Source: Pseudomonas sp. LD120 (GTDB taxonomy: Bacteria; Pseudomonadota; Gammaproteobacteria; Pseudomonadales; Pseudomonadaceae). From it: 64,000 nucleotides of DNA. Below, in pieces: positions 46,407-55,797 of this stretch (position 1 is the first letter of the stretch; each line of letters opens with the position of its first letter). The stretch lies in contig NZ_WVHL01000002.1 of the NCBI RefSeq assembly GCF_009861525.1, forward strand, positions 647,400 to 711,399. Direction: 5' to 3'. Under the pieces are notes generated by a model. That model made no database searches, was not told the DNA's origin, and saw only the letters and a program-made list of their open reading frames with translations. The position numbers were made by a program, and so were the translations under genes.

Positions 46407-47603
46407 TTACAGCTGGATCAGGTTGCTGATCTTCACGTCCGGATCGACGTCGGCTTCGTAGTCGACCCCTTCGATCTCGAAACCGAACAGGCGCAGGAAC
46501 TCTTGCTTGTAACCGACGAAATCGGTCATCTCGTAGAGGTTCTCGCTCGTGACCTGGTCCCACAGCTGCTTGACCCGATCCTGTACCGCCGGTTGCAGTT
46601 CCTTGTAGTCGGCGCGCAGACGGCCTTCCTGGTCGATCACCGGCTCGCTGTTGTACAGGCTGTCCTTGTACAGGCCGTAGACCTGCTCGATGCAACCTTC
46701 GTGGCTGCCCTGCTCTTTCATCACCTTGAACAGCAGCGACAGGTACAGCGGCATGATCGGGATCGCCGAGCTGGCCTGGGTGACCACGGCCTTGAGCACC
46801 GACACCCGAGCGTCGCCGCCCAGGTCGGCCAGTTGCTGGCGCATGCCGATGACTTTCTGGTCCAGGTCCTTCTTGGCTTCGCCAATGGAACCGTTCCAGT
46901 AGATGTCGTGGGTCAGCTTCTCGCCCAGGTAGGTGAAGGCGGTGGTTTTCGCGCCTTCGGCCAGCACGCCGGCGTCATGCAGCGCGTCGATCCACATCTG
47001 CCAGTCTTCGCCGCCCATCACTGCCACGGTACCGTCGATCTCTTCCTGGGTCGCCGGCTGCAGGGTGGTTTCCTTGACGATTTCCTTGTCGGTATCGACA
47101 CCGCGCAGGGTCACGGACTTGCCCAGGGGCTTGAGGGTCGAGCTCAGCACTTCACCGGTCTTGGGGTGGGTGCGGCGCGGGGCGGCCAGGCTGTAGACCA
47201 CCAGGTCGATCTTGCCCAGGTCGCGCTTGATGGTCTCGATGGTCTCGGCCTTGACCGCATCGGAGAAGGCGTCGCCGTTGATGCTCTTGGCGTACAGGCC
47301 CTTTTCTTCGGCGAACTTGTGGAAGGCCGCGGTGTTGTACCAGCCGGCGGTGCCCAGCTTGCCGTCAACGCTGCCGCGCTCGAAGAACACGCCCAGGGTG
47401 TTGGCGCCGCAACCAAAGGCGGCGGTGATGCGCGCGGCCAGGCCGTAGCCGGTGGAGGCGCCGAGGACCAGCACGTTCTTCGGCCCTGCGTCGATGGCGC
47501 CCTGCTGGGTGACGTAATCGATCTGCTGCTTGACGTTGGCTTCGCAACCCACCGGATGGGTGGTCACACAGATAAAGCCGCGAACGCGGGGTTTGATGAT
47601 CAT
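46407..47603 (-). CDS. fabV: Enoyl-ACP reductase FabV
   Basis: 398-residue trans-2-enoyl-ACP reductase of the FabV type. It catalyses the same step as FabI but is structurally distinct and known to be refractory to triclosan. Seen here are the nucleotide loop [16 protein letters not shown], the Y-x8-K active site (Y235, K244 in [10 protein letters not shown]) and the FabV N-terminus [25 protein letters not shown] precedes the ATG. Monocistronic, with its own terminator. Confidence 0.97.
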   Translation of the reverse strand: MIIKPRVRGFICVTTHPVGCEANVKQQIDYVTQQGAIDAGPKNVLVLGASTGYGLAARITAAFGCGANTLGVFFERGSVDGKLGTAGWYNTAAFHKFAEEKGLYAKSINGDAFSDAVKAETIETIKRDLGKIDLVVYSLAAPRRTHPKTGEVLSSTLKPLGKSVTLRGVDTDKEIVKETTLQPATQEEIDGTVAVMGGEDWQMWIDALHDAGVLAEGAKTTAFTYLGEKLTHDIYWNGSIGEAKKDLDQKVIGMRQQLADLGGDARVSVLKAVVTQASSAIPIMPLYLSLLFKVMKEQGSHEGCIEQVYGLYKDSLYNSEPVIDQEGRLRADYKELQPAVQDRVKQLWDQVTSENLYEMTDFVGYKQEFLRLFGFEIEGVDYEADVDPDVKISNLIQL

Positions 47604-47878
47604 TCACAATCTCCCAATTTCAATGTGCCAGGCGCCGGTAACGGCGGCGGCAGTGTCACTTGCTAAGGTCGTAGACGCTCACAATGGCTTCGCGTCACCA
47701 ACCAATGGAATTTGCCCGGCAGACCGGGGGTTTGCGCCAGTGCCGCGCCCTTCAGGCGGACATCCAGGCGGCCAGGGCCGAGACTCTAGCAGTTGCACCG
47801 GCCGGCTGGTGCATCCGCCCGGCGAAATTTCTGCGGCGCCCTTGGCCCATCCTTGCTGGGCCGGGGGCCGCCGCGACC

Positions 47879-48910
47879 TCAGGGCATCATGTCCAGGGGC
47901 AACTGCGTGCCCTGGCCGCGCGCCTCGTACCAGCTCTGTACCACGTCCGGCAGGCGCAGCTTCCACTCCGGCTCGGTGGTGTAGTAGCGCACCCGCACTT
48001 CATCCTGGGGCCCCACCAGCGCCAGCAGCGCGACCCACAACTCACCTTTGGCACCGCGCACGAAAATCGCCGCATGGGTATTGGCCAGCCCTCGCAGCCA
48101 CATTTCAGTGACCTCGGCGCCCTTGAGCTCGGCCGAGGTGTCCTGGGAGAACACCGAGCCGCTGTCGAGCAGCGTCTGGTAGTCCTGTTGCAGCAACTTG
48201 CGCGCGCGCTGGTCTTCCTCTTCGGTGCGCACCAGCGCGGTGGACAGCAAATCGTACTGGCTCTCCAGGATTTGCCGGGAGGCCACGTAGAGCCCGTCGT
48301 AATACACCCCCAAACCGGCGCCGCAGGCAAAGGCATCGCCCTCCTGGGTCACCTGCAACAGGCCGTTGCGCGGGGTCAAGCGCAGCTTGCAGCCCTTGAC
48401 GTCGTAGCGGGCTTCGCCGCCCTTGAGCTGCAGCTTGCCCGCGAGCGCACCGGAATGGGCGCCGCCCATGGCCGACAGGTCGAAGCTCAGACGAGCTTCG
48501 CCGCTGCGCCGGATCACCAACTCACCGCCATAGAACGGGCTGACCGAAACCCGCTGCCAGGTGCCCTGCCAGTTGAACGGGATATTCACATAGCGCAGCA
48601 CCATCAACCGGCTCAGGTATTGGCTGCGCAGACAGCCCAGGTCGGCCTGGCACTGGTCGCGCTGCTTGAGCCATTCACGCTGGCCCAGGCGCAGCGCCTT
48701 GGGGTCCTTGGCCTCGGCCAGGGTGGCCGTCCAGGCCTTGCCCAGCCGGCTGTCCAGCCCGGCGGTATAGGGGTCGGCGCAGATGGCCCTCTCACTGGCA
48801 CTGGCGGCCTTGGCGCAGTCGAAACTGCTGGCCTGGGCAGCGGTGGCACAGGCCAGGACAGCGAACAGCAAGCCACTGGCTCGCAGGGGATGAACAAGGG
48901 CGGTGAACAT
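47879..48910 (-). CDS. Exported LprI-domain protein
   Basis: 343 residues with a signal peptide ending AAQASS. The first ~75 mature residues fit the LprI/DUF1311 lysozyme-inhibitor-like module: SFDCAKAASASERAICADPY, then LDSRLGKAW and WLKQRDQC with paired cysteines. The remaining ~230 residues, which include CKLRLTPRNGLLQVTQEGD and a helical YDLLSTALVRTEEEDQRARK region, are not recognised. A periplasmic role is likely; lysozyme inhibition is only a family association. A perfect 12-base inverted repeat starts 22 bases upstream. Confidence 0.75.
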   Translation of the reverse strand: MFTALVHPLRASGLLFAVLACATAAQASSFDCAKAASASERAICADPYTAGLDSRLGKAWTATLAEAKDPKALRLGQREWLKQRDQCQADLGCLRSQYLSRLMVLRYVNIPFNWQGTWQRVSVSPFYGGELVIRRSGEARLSFDLSAMGGAHSGALAGKLQLKGGEARYDVKGCKLRLTPRNGLLQVTQEGDAFACGAGLGVYYDGLYVASRQILESQYDLLSTALVRTEEEDQRARKLLQQDYQTLLDSGSVFSQDTSAELKGAEVTEMWLRGLANTHAAIFVRGAKGELWVALLALVGPQDEVRVRYYTTEPEWKLRLPDVVQSWYEARGQGTQLPLDMMP

Positions 48911-48931
48911 GGGCAGATTCCATTCAACAAA

Positions 48932-48994
48932 GGCCGCGCCAGGATACCTGCAGCACAGCCATCTGCCGACGACAAAATCACCCCTGGCGCGGCC
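48932..48994. repeat. Perfect 12-base inverted repeat upstream of the LprI-like gene
   Basis: GGCCGCGCCAGG at 48932-48943 and its exact complement at 48983-48994 with a 39-base spacer. It could be a leader hairpin, a repeat-element relic or an operator. Confidence 0.5.
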
Positions 48995-49086
48995 CGCTAA
49001 AACACGCTACAGAGCCCGCAGTTTTAGCGCGACAGGCGGCGACCAGTCGTACTCAGCTCTGCGCTTTATTCCCCCAAGGGCACTGC

Positions 49087-49824
49087 ATGAAATGGATGCT
49101 GCAGGCACTGTTGCCGCAGTTGAGCCTCACCGCTCAAGCTGGCGAGTTGCGCATGCTGACCGACAACCACCCGCCGCTGCACTTTCAACAGGGCCCGCAC
49201 ATGACCGGCTTCGCTGTGGAAGTGGTGCAAGCCCTGGCGCAACGCAGCGGCGACACGGTGCAGCTGCAGCCGATGCTGCGTGCCCTGCACGACGCCAGTC
49301 AGTAGGCCGACACCGCAGCGTTTATCATTCTGCGCACCCGTGAGCGTGAATCGCGCTACCAATGGGTCGGACCGCTGATGCGGAGCGAAACCGCGCTGTA
49401 CACCCGCAGCAGCCAGGCGCTGCGGATCAGCGACCTGAGCCAGGCCCGGGATCCGATCGCCGTACCGCGCAAGTGGCTGGTCTACAGCCACCTCAAGCCG
49501 CAGGGCCTGGACAATCTGCGGGGCGTCGACAGCCTGGAAATCATGATGCGCCTGTTGCAGATCGGCCGCGTACACTACGTGGTCGCCGACACCATGAGCG
49601 TCAGTACCTTTGCCAGCAATGTGGGCCTACCCTTCGAACAGTTGCGCTACCAGATGCCGCTGATGCACCAGGACGCCTACATCGCCTTCTCGCCCAAGGT
49701 CGATGCGGCCCACGTGGCCTGCTGGCAGCGGGCCCTGGAGGCGATGAAAAACGATGGCAGCCTGTAGCAGCTCAAGCAGCGCTGGCAGATTGATCAGGCC
49801 CGATACCATTCGACAGAACAGTGA
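49087..49824 (+). pseudogene. Amber-interrupted extracellular solute-binding protein (SBP_bac_3-like)
   Basis: One reading frame holds a small periplasmic amino-acid-type binding protein of about 245 codons. It begins MKWMLQALLPQLSLTAQAGE (signal peptide), continues LRMLTDNHPPLHFQQG and GFAVEVVQALAQRSGD, then breaks at TAG 49303. The same frame resumes with ADTAAFIILRTRERESRYQW and runs to a second TAG at 49765, followed by QLKQRWQIDQAR up to TGA 49822. Both ambers are one C-to-T change from CAG. The flanking sequence stays family-like, so inactivation looks recent. No transporter genes adjoin it. Confidence 0.78.
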
Positions 49825-49831
49825 AGCTCCC

Positions 49832-50155
49832 ATGAATGCCAAGACCCTGGTCGCCAGTTGGATCGCCGAAAAACAGCACTACCTGCACAGCCTCCAAACC
49901 ACCCCGACGTCCAGCGCCGCTGCACGGCTACGCGACCTGGCGCTGCCCGCCGAGCAGCAGGCCCAGGTGCTGGCACTGCTCGACTGCGCCCTCAGCGACC
50001 AGCTCTACACCCTACTGCTGGGCCTGGATGGCGCGGCCAGCGTCGGCGGCCTGCAGCACGATTTTGCCCTGTACAACGAAGCCGGCCAGGCCCTCACCGG
50101 CAGCGGTGAACTGGAGGCCGAGGCCTACGCTCAACTGCATGAAGCACAAGCCTGA
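49832..50155 (+). CDS. Small unknown cytosolic protein
   Basis: 107 residues without signal or membrane segments. I do not recognise the family. It reads as a real protein: KTLVASWIAEKQHYLHSLQT, then LALPAEQQAQVLALLDCALS and FALYNEAGQALTGSGELEAE. The ATG at 49832 lies eight bases after the stop of the broken binding-protein frame. A DeoR regulator follows on the same strand 91 bases later. Confidence 0.7.
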   Translation: MNAKTLVASWIAEKQHYLHSLQTTPTSSAAARLRDLALPAEQQAQVLALLDCALSDQLYTLLLGLDGAASVGGLQHDFALYNEAGQALTGSGELEAEAYAQLHEAQA

Positions 50156-50246
50156 GCGGCGGGACAAAATCTCCTGCGCCGCCCTGACATTCGCTACTAT
50201 GGCGTACCGATTTCTGCCTTTGCCGACCCGCCCAACCGGAGCTTCA

Positions 50247-51059
50247 ATGCCTACCCCCAAGGACCTTGCCAGCGACAGCGGCGCGCCGATGATTCCCGAG
50301 CAGCGCCGCGAGCAGATCCTGCGCCAGTTGCGCAAGCATCAGGTACTCAGCGTGCATCAGTTGATGGAGATGTTCGACTGCTCGCACATGACCGTGCGCC
50401 GCGATATCGCCCTGCTGGAACAGGAAGGCCGCGCCCATTCGGTGACCGGCGGTGTGCGCATCGCCAGCCAATTGCACAGCGAGCCCAGCCATCAGTCCAA
50501 GGCAGTGGTGGAACTGCCGCAGAAGCAGGCCATGGCCAAGCTCGCGGCGGGCCTGTTGCACACGGACATGACGGTGTACCTGGACGCCGGCACCAGCACC
50601 CTGGAGATCGTGCCCTACATCAAGGCGCTGTCGGGGATGACCGTGATCACCAACGACTTCGGCGTGGCCCAGGCCTTGATGGATGCGCCCCAGGTCACGG
50701 TGATCCACACCGGCGGACAGTTGGATCACTCCAACCATTCCTGTGTCGGCGGGCTGGCGGTGGCCACCCTGCGTCAGGTGGTGACGGACATCGCCTTTAT
50801 TTCCACCAGCTCCTGGGACCTGCGCCGGGGCATCACCACGCCCTCGGCGTTGAAGGTCGAGGTCAAGCAGGTGGCAATGCAATCGGCGACCCAGGCGGTG
50901 CTGGTGGCCAGCAGTTCCAAGTACGGCACCTTCGGCATGTACAAGATCGCCGACCTGGAGCAGTTCGACATCATCATCAGCGACGCGGCCCTGGCCCCCG
51001 CAGCGGCGGACGGCATTCGCAAGCACGGGGTGGAATTGCTGCTGCCGGCACAATCCTGA
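50247..51059 (+). CDS. DeoR/GlpR-family transcriptional regulator
   Basis: 270 residues. An N-terminal DeoR helix-turn-helix (about 15-72, RREQILRQLRKHQVLSVHQL, CSHMTVRRDIALLEQEG) precedes a sugar-phosphate-sensing domain (about 90-250) with MTVYLDAGTSTLEI, TVITNDFGVAQAL and SSKYGTF. Such repressors respond to phosphorylated sugars or sugar acids. The tetronate operon 52699-58002 nearby makes phosphorylated tetronates, so it is the likely target (inference). The start at 50247 has GGAG upstream; a longer open frame to 49836 is a shadow of the preceding gene. Confidence 0.9.
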   Translation: MPTPKDLASDSGAPMIPEQRREQILRQLRKHQVLSVHQLMEMFDCSHMTVRRDIALLEQEGRAHSVTGGVRIASQLHSEPSHQSKAVVELPQKQAMAKLAAGLLHTDMTVYLDAGTSTLEIVPYIKALSGMTVITNDFGVAQALMDAPQVTVIHTGGQLDHSNHSCVGGLAVATLRQVVTDIAFISTSSWDLRRGITTPSALKVEVKQVAMQSATQAVLVASSSKYGTFGMYKIADLEQFDIIISDAALAPAAADGIRKHGVELLLPAQS

Positions 51060-51397
51060 GCCAGCGATGGCCCCCAACACCTGCAATCCGTGGCCAGGGC
51101 ACTTGCTCTCGCTCATTTGCGCAGCAGACGCAATGCCTGATGCCCCTCAATCCCCGAAAGGTTGCGCCGTCCGGGTTTGGGGCGGCGGCGCCACCTGGCA
51201 TGAGCACGCTCCCTCGCCACAAAGAGTGAACAGCCCTCCCTAGGTTTTGTACGAAAAGCCTTGATACTCGGTGATGCGGCGTGGAAAACGGTCTCGTGCG
51301 CGAGTCCGATCGGAAGGCTCATTCAACCCCCGTAAACTCCGCGCCCTCGACCGTTTCGCCCTGCCTGAGCTTCGTCTCAACACTGTTCGTACAGAGC
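51060..51397. other. Gap between the DeoR gene and the hydrolase pseudogene
   Basis: 338 bases between convergent genes. I saw no gene and no convincing terminator hairpin. Confidence 0.4.
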
Positions 51398-52464
51398 TTA
51401 GTGGGCTCTCTCGGTGTCGGCCATGAACTGCCCCAGCTCACGAGCATAGAACCGGGCCATGCCGGTGGTGCCGTGCCCGCGAGTTTCGGCGCTGGCGGGA
51501 ATCAACAGCAGGCGAGCATCTTTCACTTGCTTGAGCGCCGCTTGCAGGGTGCCGGTTTCCGGCGGATTGCGCTCATCGTCCGCGGCGTTGATCACCAGCA
51601 CCGGCGCCTGGATCTTGCTCAACCCCGGTGCGGCGTTGTAGTCCGCCGAAGACTGCCACTGGTAAATGAAGTCGTTGGCATCGGCGGTCTGTGGCGCCTC
51701 GAGGCGTTCATCCACCAACTGGTCGGCCTGGGCCCGGGTCGGCGCCAGGGCCTGATAGGCCAGGGTGCCGCCGCTGGTGGCAGTGGCGAACAACGCATTG
51801 GCCAGACGCAGAGACGGCGGCTGGACCCGGTAATTGCCGTTGTCCCAGGCCGGATCCTGCTTGATCGACTCCACCAGCAGGCGGCGCATCATCCAGTTGC
51901 GTGATGCCATCTCGGTGGGCTGGGAGGCCATGGGCACCAAGGCGTCCATCATCTGCGGCCATTTCTGCCCCCAGAGCCAGGTCTGCATGCCGCCCATGGA
52001 ATTGCCGATGATCAGGCGCAGGTGCTTGACCCCCAGCCCCTCGGTGACTAACCGGTACTGGGCCTGGACCATGTCGTCGTAGTTGTACTGGGGAAACCGC
52101 GCGCGCAGGCCATCGGAAGGCTTGCTCGACTGGCCGACGCCAATGCCATCGGTGGCGATGATGTAATACTTGCTCGCGTCCAGAGGTTGCCCCGGGCCGA
52201 ACAGCTCGCCGCCAAAATCCTTGCTCAGCAGGTCGCTGGCCGGTCGATAGGTGCCGTGCAGGTAGAGGATCGCCGGGTGCTTGGGGTTGCCCAGGGTGAT
52301 GTAGTGCAGTTTCAGGTTGGCCAACTGTTCGCCGTTGTGAAAGGTGAATTGCGGGGCAACCCAATCACCCTCGGTGGCCGGCGGCAAGCTCGCGCGGCGG
52401 CCAGGGACATACCGCCCAGGGACAAAATCAGCCCGAGTACGGCCCTGCAAGCAAGACGCTGCAT
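51398..52464 (-). pseudogene. Exported alpha/beta hydrolase (MetX-like), frameshifted in the signal peptide
   Basis: An ATG at 52464 with a good AGGAG seven bases upstream encodes a signal peptide (MQRLACRAVLGLILSLGGMS, then LAAA). The mature protein continues in another frame from ASLPPATEGDWVAPQFTF. The shift lies in a GCGCGC stretch at about 52391-52396 and is explained by a 2-base gain or 1-base loss. The mature part is a homoserine-acetyltransferase-like hydrolase with complete catalytic residues: serine in GNSMGGMQTW, aspartate in NAADDERNP, histidine in ETRGHGTTG. As written, export is abolished. It may be a real null allele or a base-call error in the repeat. Confidence 0.75.
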
Positions 52465-52527
52465 GGAAAAACTCCTGTGTTTATCGCTACGAATCATCGC
52501 AAGCCGTTCGTGGCCTTCGTACCCTCT

Positions 52528-52702
52528 GTAGCCGCTGCCGCAGGCTGCGCAAGGCACCTCAGGGGCCTCGGCGGCCGGGGAATCGCGGCGAGCCTGCGGC
52601 TCGTTCGCAGCCTTCGGCAGCGGCTACATAAAGCGAGGCCCGCAGGGCCTTGCGCGACGTTCGCCAGATACCTTTTCCTGCGCAACCTGCAGTAGCGGCT
52701 AC
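52528..52702. repeat. REPIN: inverted REP pair plus a third partial copy
   Basis: TGTAGCCGCTGCCGCAGGCTGCG starts at 52528 and its inverted relative (CGCAGCCTTCGGCAGCGG...) ends at 52628. A third inverted copy, ending AGTAGCGGCTACA, occupies about 52680-52693 and reaches the otnI 3' end at 52699-52702. The 17-mer GGCCCGCAGGGCCTTGC at 52637-52653 is shared with the repeat at 2128-2265. Confidence 0.65.
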
Positions 52703-53496
52703 ACCGCCGAGCCTTGGCGCGCCTGCCAGTCGCGCAGCCATTGCAGGCCGGCGGAGGTGTCGCCACGGGGACGGTATTCGCAACCGACCCAGCCGTCATA
52801 GCCAAGCTCGTCCATCAACTGGAACAGGTAGGGATAATTCAGCTCGCCAAGATCCGGCTCGTGACGATCCGGCACTCCGGCGATCTGGATATGGCCGATG
52901 CCCGCCAGGTCCCGACGCAGCTTCACCGCCAGGTCGCCTTCGACGATCTGGCAGTGGTAGCAGTCGAACTGCACCTTGAGGTTAGCCGCGCCGACTTCCT
53001 GGCAGATGGCCTGGGCCTGGTCCTGGCGATTGAGGAAGAACCCTGGCATGTCCCGGGTGTTGATCGGCTCCAGCAACACCGTGATCCCAGCCTTGGCCGC
53101 CTGGGCCGTGGCGTGGGCCAGGTTTTCCAGGTACACGCCGTGATGCCGGGCGCGGTCGCTTTCCGACGGCAACAGACCGGCCATCACGTGAATCCGTGAA
53201 TTGCCCAGCACCGCGGCATATTCCAGGGCCTTATCGAAGCCCTGGCGGAACTCCTGCTCGCGTCCCGGCAGGGAGACGATGCCGCGCTCCCCCGCCGCCC
53301 AGTCACCGGGCGGCGCGTTGAACAGCGCCTGCTGCAGGCCGTGGTCGTCCAGGTGCTGCTTGAGCACCTGGGGGCTGTAGTCGTAGGGAAACAGGTACTC
53401 CACGGCCGTGAAGCCGTCTGCCGCTGCAGCGGCGAAACGTTCAAGAAAGACCTGTTCCGGGTAGAGCATGCTGAGGTTGGCAGCAAAACGAGGCAT
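52699..53496 (-). CDS. otnI: 2-oxo-tetronate isomerase (hydroxypyruvate isomerase family)
   Basis: 265-residue TIM-barrel sugar isomerase. Family features are [28 protein letters not shown], the metal-binding glutamates in [15 protein letters not shown] and GCEYRP, and [10 protein letters not shown]. In the erythronate/threonate pathway OtnI interconverts 2-oxo- and 3-oxo-tetronate before phosphorylation. It is the last gene of the operon, 21 bases after the GntP-type permease. The operon context favours OtnI over glyoxylate-pathway Hyi, which has the same fold. Confidence 0.88.
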   Translation of the reverse strand: MPRFAANLSMLYPEQVFLERFAAAAADGFTAVEYLFPYDYSPQVLKQHLDDHGLQQALFNAPPGDWAAGERGIVSLPGREQEFRQGFDKALEYAAVLGNSRIHVMAGLLPSESDRARHHGVYLENLAHATAQAAKAGITVLLEPINTRDMPGFFLNRQDQAQAICQEVGAANLKVQFDCYHCQIVEGDLAVKLRRDLAGIGHIQIAGVPDRHEPDLGELNYPYLFQLMDELGYDGWVGCEYRPRGDTSAGLQWLRDWQARQGSAV

Positions 53497-53517
53497 GGGA
53501 ACTCCTAAGGCAAAGGG

Positions 53518-54981
53518 TCAGACAAACGGCCAGATCAGCAGGGTAATACAGAACCCCAAGGTGCCGAGCAAGGTGGTGATCAGGGTCCAGGTGCGCAGGC
53601 CATCGGCAACGTTGAGCCCGGCCAGCTTGGTGAAGATCCAGTACCCGGCGTCGTTGATGTGGGACATGGCCAGCCCGCCACCGCCCATGGCCAGGCACAG
53701 CAGGGCCATGTGGTTGGGGCTCAGGTCGAGGGTGGCAATCAGCGGTGCGATGATGCCCGCCGTGGTCACCAGGGCCACGGTGGTGGAACCCTGCACGGCG
53801 CGCAGCAACATGGTCAGCAGAAAGCCCAGGGCCAGGACCGGCAGGCCGGTGGTGCGCAGCATGTCGGAGACCACCGCGCCGATCCCGGTGTCCACCAGGA
53901 CCTTGCCGAACACCCCGCCGGCCCCGGCGATCAGGATCACCATGGCCACCCCGGGCAGCGCCGAGCCGATCACATCGGACACCTGGCTGCGACTCCAGCC
54001 ACGGCGCGAGCCCAGCAGCCAGGCACAGAGCAAGGTGTCCAGCAGCAGCGCTACCAGCGGTGCCCCCAGCACGGTCAACACGCCGCGCAGGGTGGATTCC
54101 ACCGGCAGCAACGAGGTAGCCAGGGTGCCCAGCAGGATCAGCACGATGGGCAGCAGGATCAGGCCGACGATCAGGCCGAAACCCGGTGGCGGCGCCGGCG
54201 GCAGTTTCGCCGCCAGAGCGCCGGTGGATTCCTCCAGGCCCATGTGGGCCACGGCGGCCACGGCCTGGGGGCTGGCCGGTTGTTCGGCACCGTTGTTCCA
54301 GGCCGCCAGGTCTTCGTTGGTGACATGCGGGCCATAGACTTCGGCGCGGATATCGTCGGTCATCGAGTAATTGCGCCGGGTCATACGCCCGGCCATGCGG
54401 TAGCCGACGTAGCACAGCAGCGCGGTCAGCGGCAGGCCGAACATCAGCACCCGGCCCAGATCCGCTCCCAGCTGGCTGGCCGCCGCCACCGCGCCCGGAT
54501 GGGGCGGCAGGAAGGCGTGCACGGTGAGCAACGCGGCGCACATCGGCAAGGCGAACACCAGCAGCGGCTTGCGCGCACTGCGGGCCACGCCGTAGGCCAG
54601 CGGCATGAGAATGATCACCCCGACCTCGAAGAACACCGGCACGCCGATGATGAAGCCGGCGATGGTCAGGGCCAGGGGCGTGCGCCGGTTACCGAAGCGC
54701 TCGATCAAGGTCTTGGCCAGGGCCTCGGCGCCCCCGGACAGCTCGATGATGCGGCCGATCATCGCGCCCAAGGCGATGATGATGGCGATGTGGCCCAGGG
54801 TCTTGCCCATGCCACCTTCGATGGTGGCCACCAGATCAGCGGGTTTCACCCCGGCCACCAGCGCCACCAGGATGCTCACCAGCATCAGCGCGACAAAGGG
54901 CTGGAACTTGTACTTGAGCACCAAAAACAGCAGCAGGGCGATACCGGCCCCGGCGGTGATCATCAGAATCAGCGGGCTCAT
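53518..54981 (-). CDS. GntP-family permease, probably for tetronates
   Basis: 487-residue inner-membrane H+ symporter of the gluconate permease family. About twelve hydrophobic segments are present, with the family region FLPPHPGAVAAASQLGADLG and GGSGLALG-like small-residue helices near the C-terminus (MGGGGLAMSHINDAGYWIF). A central hydrophilic loop at about 190-255 is longer than in E. coli GntP. Its place between otnC and otnI indicates uptake of threonate or erythronate. GGAGGG precedes the ATG. Confidence 0.9.
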   Translation of the reverse strand: MSPLILMITAGAGIALLLFLVLKYKFQPFVALMLVSILVALVAGVKPADLVATIEGGMGKTLGHIAIIIALGAMIGRIIELSGGAEALAKTLIERFGNRRTPLALTIAGFIIGVPVFFEVGVIILMPLAYGVARSARKPLLVFALPMCAALLTVHAFLPPHPGAVAAASQLGADLGRVLMFGLPLTALLCYVGYRMAGRMTRRNYSMTDDIRAEVYGPHVTNEDLAAWNNGAEQPASPQAVAAVAHMGLEESTGALAAKLPPAPPPGFGLIVGLILLPIVLILLGTLATSLLPVESTLRGVLTVLGAPLVALLLDTLLCAWLLGSRRGWSRSQVSDVIGSALPGVAMVILIAGAGGVFGKVLVDTGIGAVVSDMLRTTGLPVLALGFLLTMLLRAVQGSTTVALVTTAGIIAPLIATLDLSPNHMALLCLAMGGGGLAMSHINDAGYWIFTKLAGLNVADGLRTWTLITTLLGTLGFCITLLIWPFV

Positions 54982-55081
54982 TGGGCAAGCCCTCCACCCA
55001 GTGGCTGGCAGGAGACGCTGGAACCCGTAAAGCCAATGCAGTCATTCATCTCGGGAAGTCCTGTTGTTATTGTTTTTAACG

Positions 55082-55132
55082 GCAAGCCGCTCCCCACGGG
55101 AGTCCTATCAAGGCTCCCGGGGACAGGCTTGC
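55082..55132 (-). promoter_or_regulatory. Intercistronic stem-loop between otnC and the permease gene
   Basis: Compound hairpin: outer arms GGCAAGCC / GGCTTGC, with nested TCCCC / GGGGA and GGGAG / CTCCC pairs. It sits in a 177-base gap, the only large gap in the operon. No T-run follows, so it is more likely an RNA-stability or differential-expression element than a terminator. Confidence 0.5.
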
Positions 55133-55158
55133 ATCAAGCGTTGGTAGTTGTGCTGCGT

Positions 55159-55797
55159 TTACCAGGCGGCGCCGAAAACGTCCCGCAGTTCATCCAGCGC
55201 GGTCTGATCCAGAGGCGCCGGGCGCGGCTGGGTGAGCAACCACAGGCGCGCGGTTTCCTCCAGTTCCTCCAGCGCATAGCTGGCCTTGGACACGCTGCTT
55301 TCCCAGATCACCGGCCCCAGGCGTTCAAGCATCACCCCGCGCACCCGGTTGGCCAGTTGCGCCACCTGCTCGGCGACCTTGGGCGACCCCGGACGCTGGT
55401 AGCCGATCAGTGGAATGTGCCCGACCTTCATCACCTGGTACGGGGTCAGCGGCGGCAGGATGTCGTCGTCGCGCCAGACCCCGGCCAGGGTCAGTGCCAG
55501 CAGGTGGGTGGAATGGGTGTGCACCACCCCGCCCACGCCCGGATTGCGGTCATACACCTGACGATGCAGGGCCAGGGTCTTGGACGGTTTGTCGCCGCTG
55601 ACCCACTCCCCCGCCAGGTTGACCTTGGCGATGGCCGCCGGATCGAGGCGCCCGAGGCAGACATCGGTGGGGGTGATCAGCCAGCCATCGTCGAGCCGCG
55701 CGCTGATATTGCCGGCGCTGCCCACGGTGTAGCCGCGCTGATACAGGCTGCGGCCAACGTCGCAGATTTCTTCGCGCTGGGCGTTTTCGCGGCTCAT
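55159..55797 (-). CDS. otnC: 3-oxo-tetronate 4-phosphate decarboxylase (class II aldolase family)
   Basis: 212-residue Zn-dependent class II aldolase/adducin-family enzyme. It has LYQRGYTVGSAGNISARLDD with the phosphate-binding region, the metal motif HTHSTHLLALTL, and IPLIGYQRPGSPKVAEQV. OtnC splits 3-oxo-tetronate 4-phosphate to dihydroxyacetone phosphate and CO2. The start overlaps the otnK stop (ATGA), so kinase and decarboxylase are translationally coupled. Confidence 0.92.
   Translation of the reverse strand: MSRENAQREEICDVGRSLYQRGYTVGSAGNISARLDDGWLITPTDVCLGRLDPAAIAKVNLAGEWVSGDKPSKTLALHRQVYDRNPGVGGVVHTHSTHLLALTLAGVWRDDDILPPLTPYQVMKVGHIPLIGYQRPGSPKVAEQVAQLANRVRGVMLERLGPVIWESSVSKASYALEELEETARLWLLTQPRPAPLDQTALDELRDVFGAAW

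Noticed and set aside
22082..49767. Amber codon reassignment or suppression suggested by three in-frame TAGs
   Set aside because: TAG also serves as the normal terminator of intact genes here (for example the AraC gene at 23680 and the RhtB-type exporter), so recoding is unlikely; decay explains the cases.
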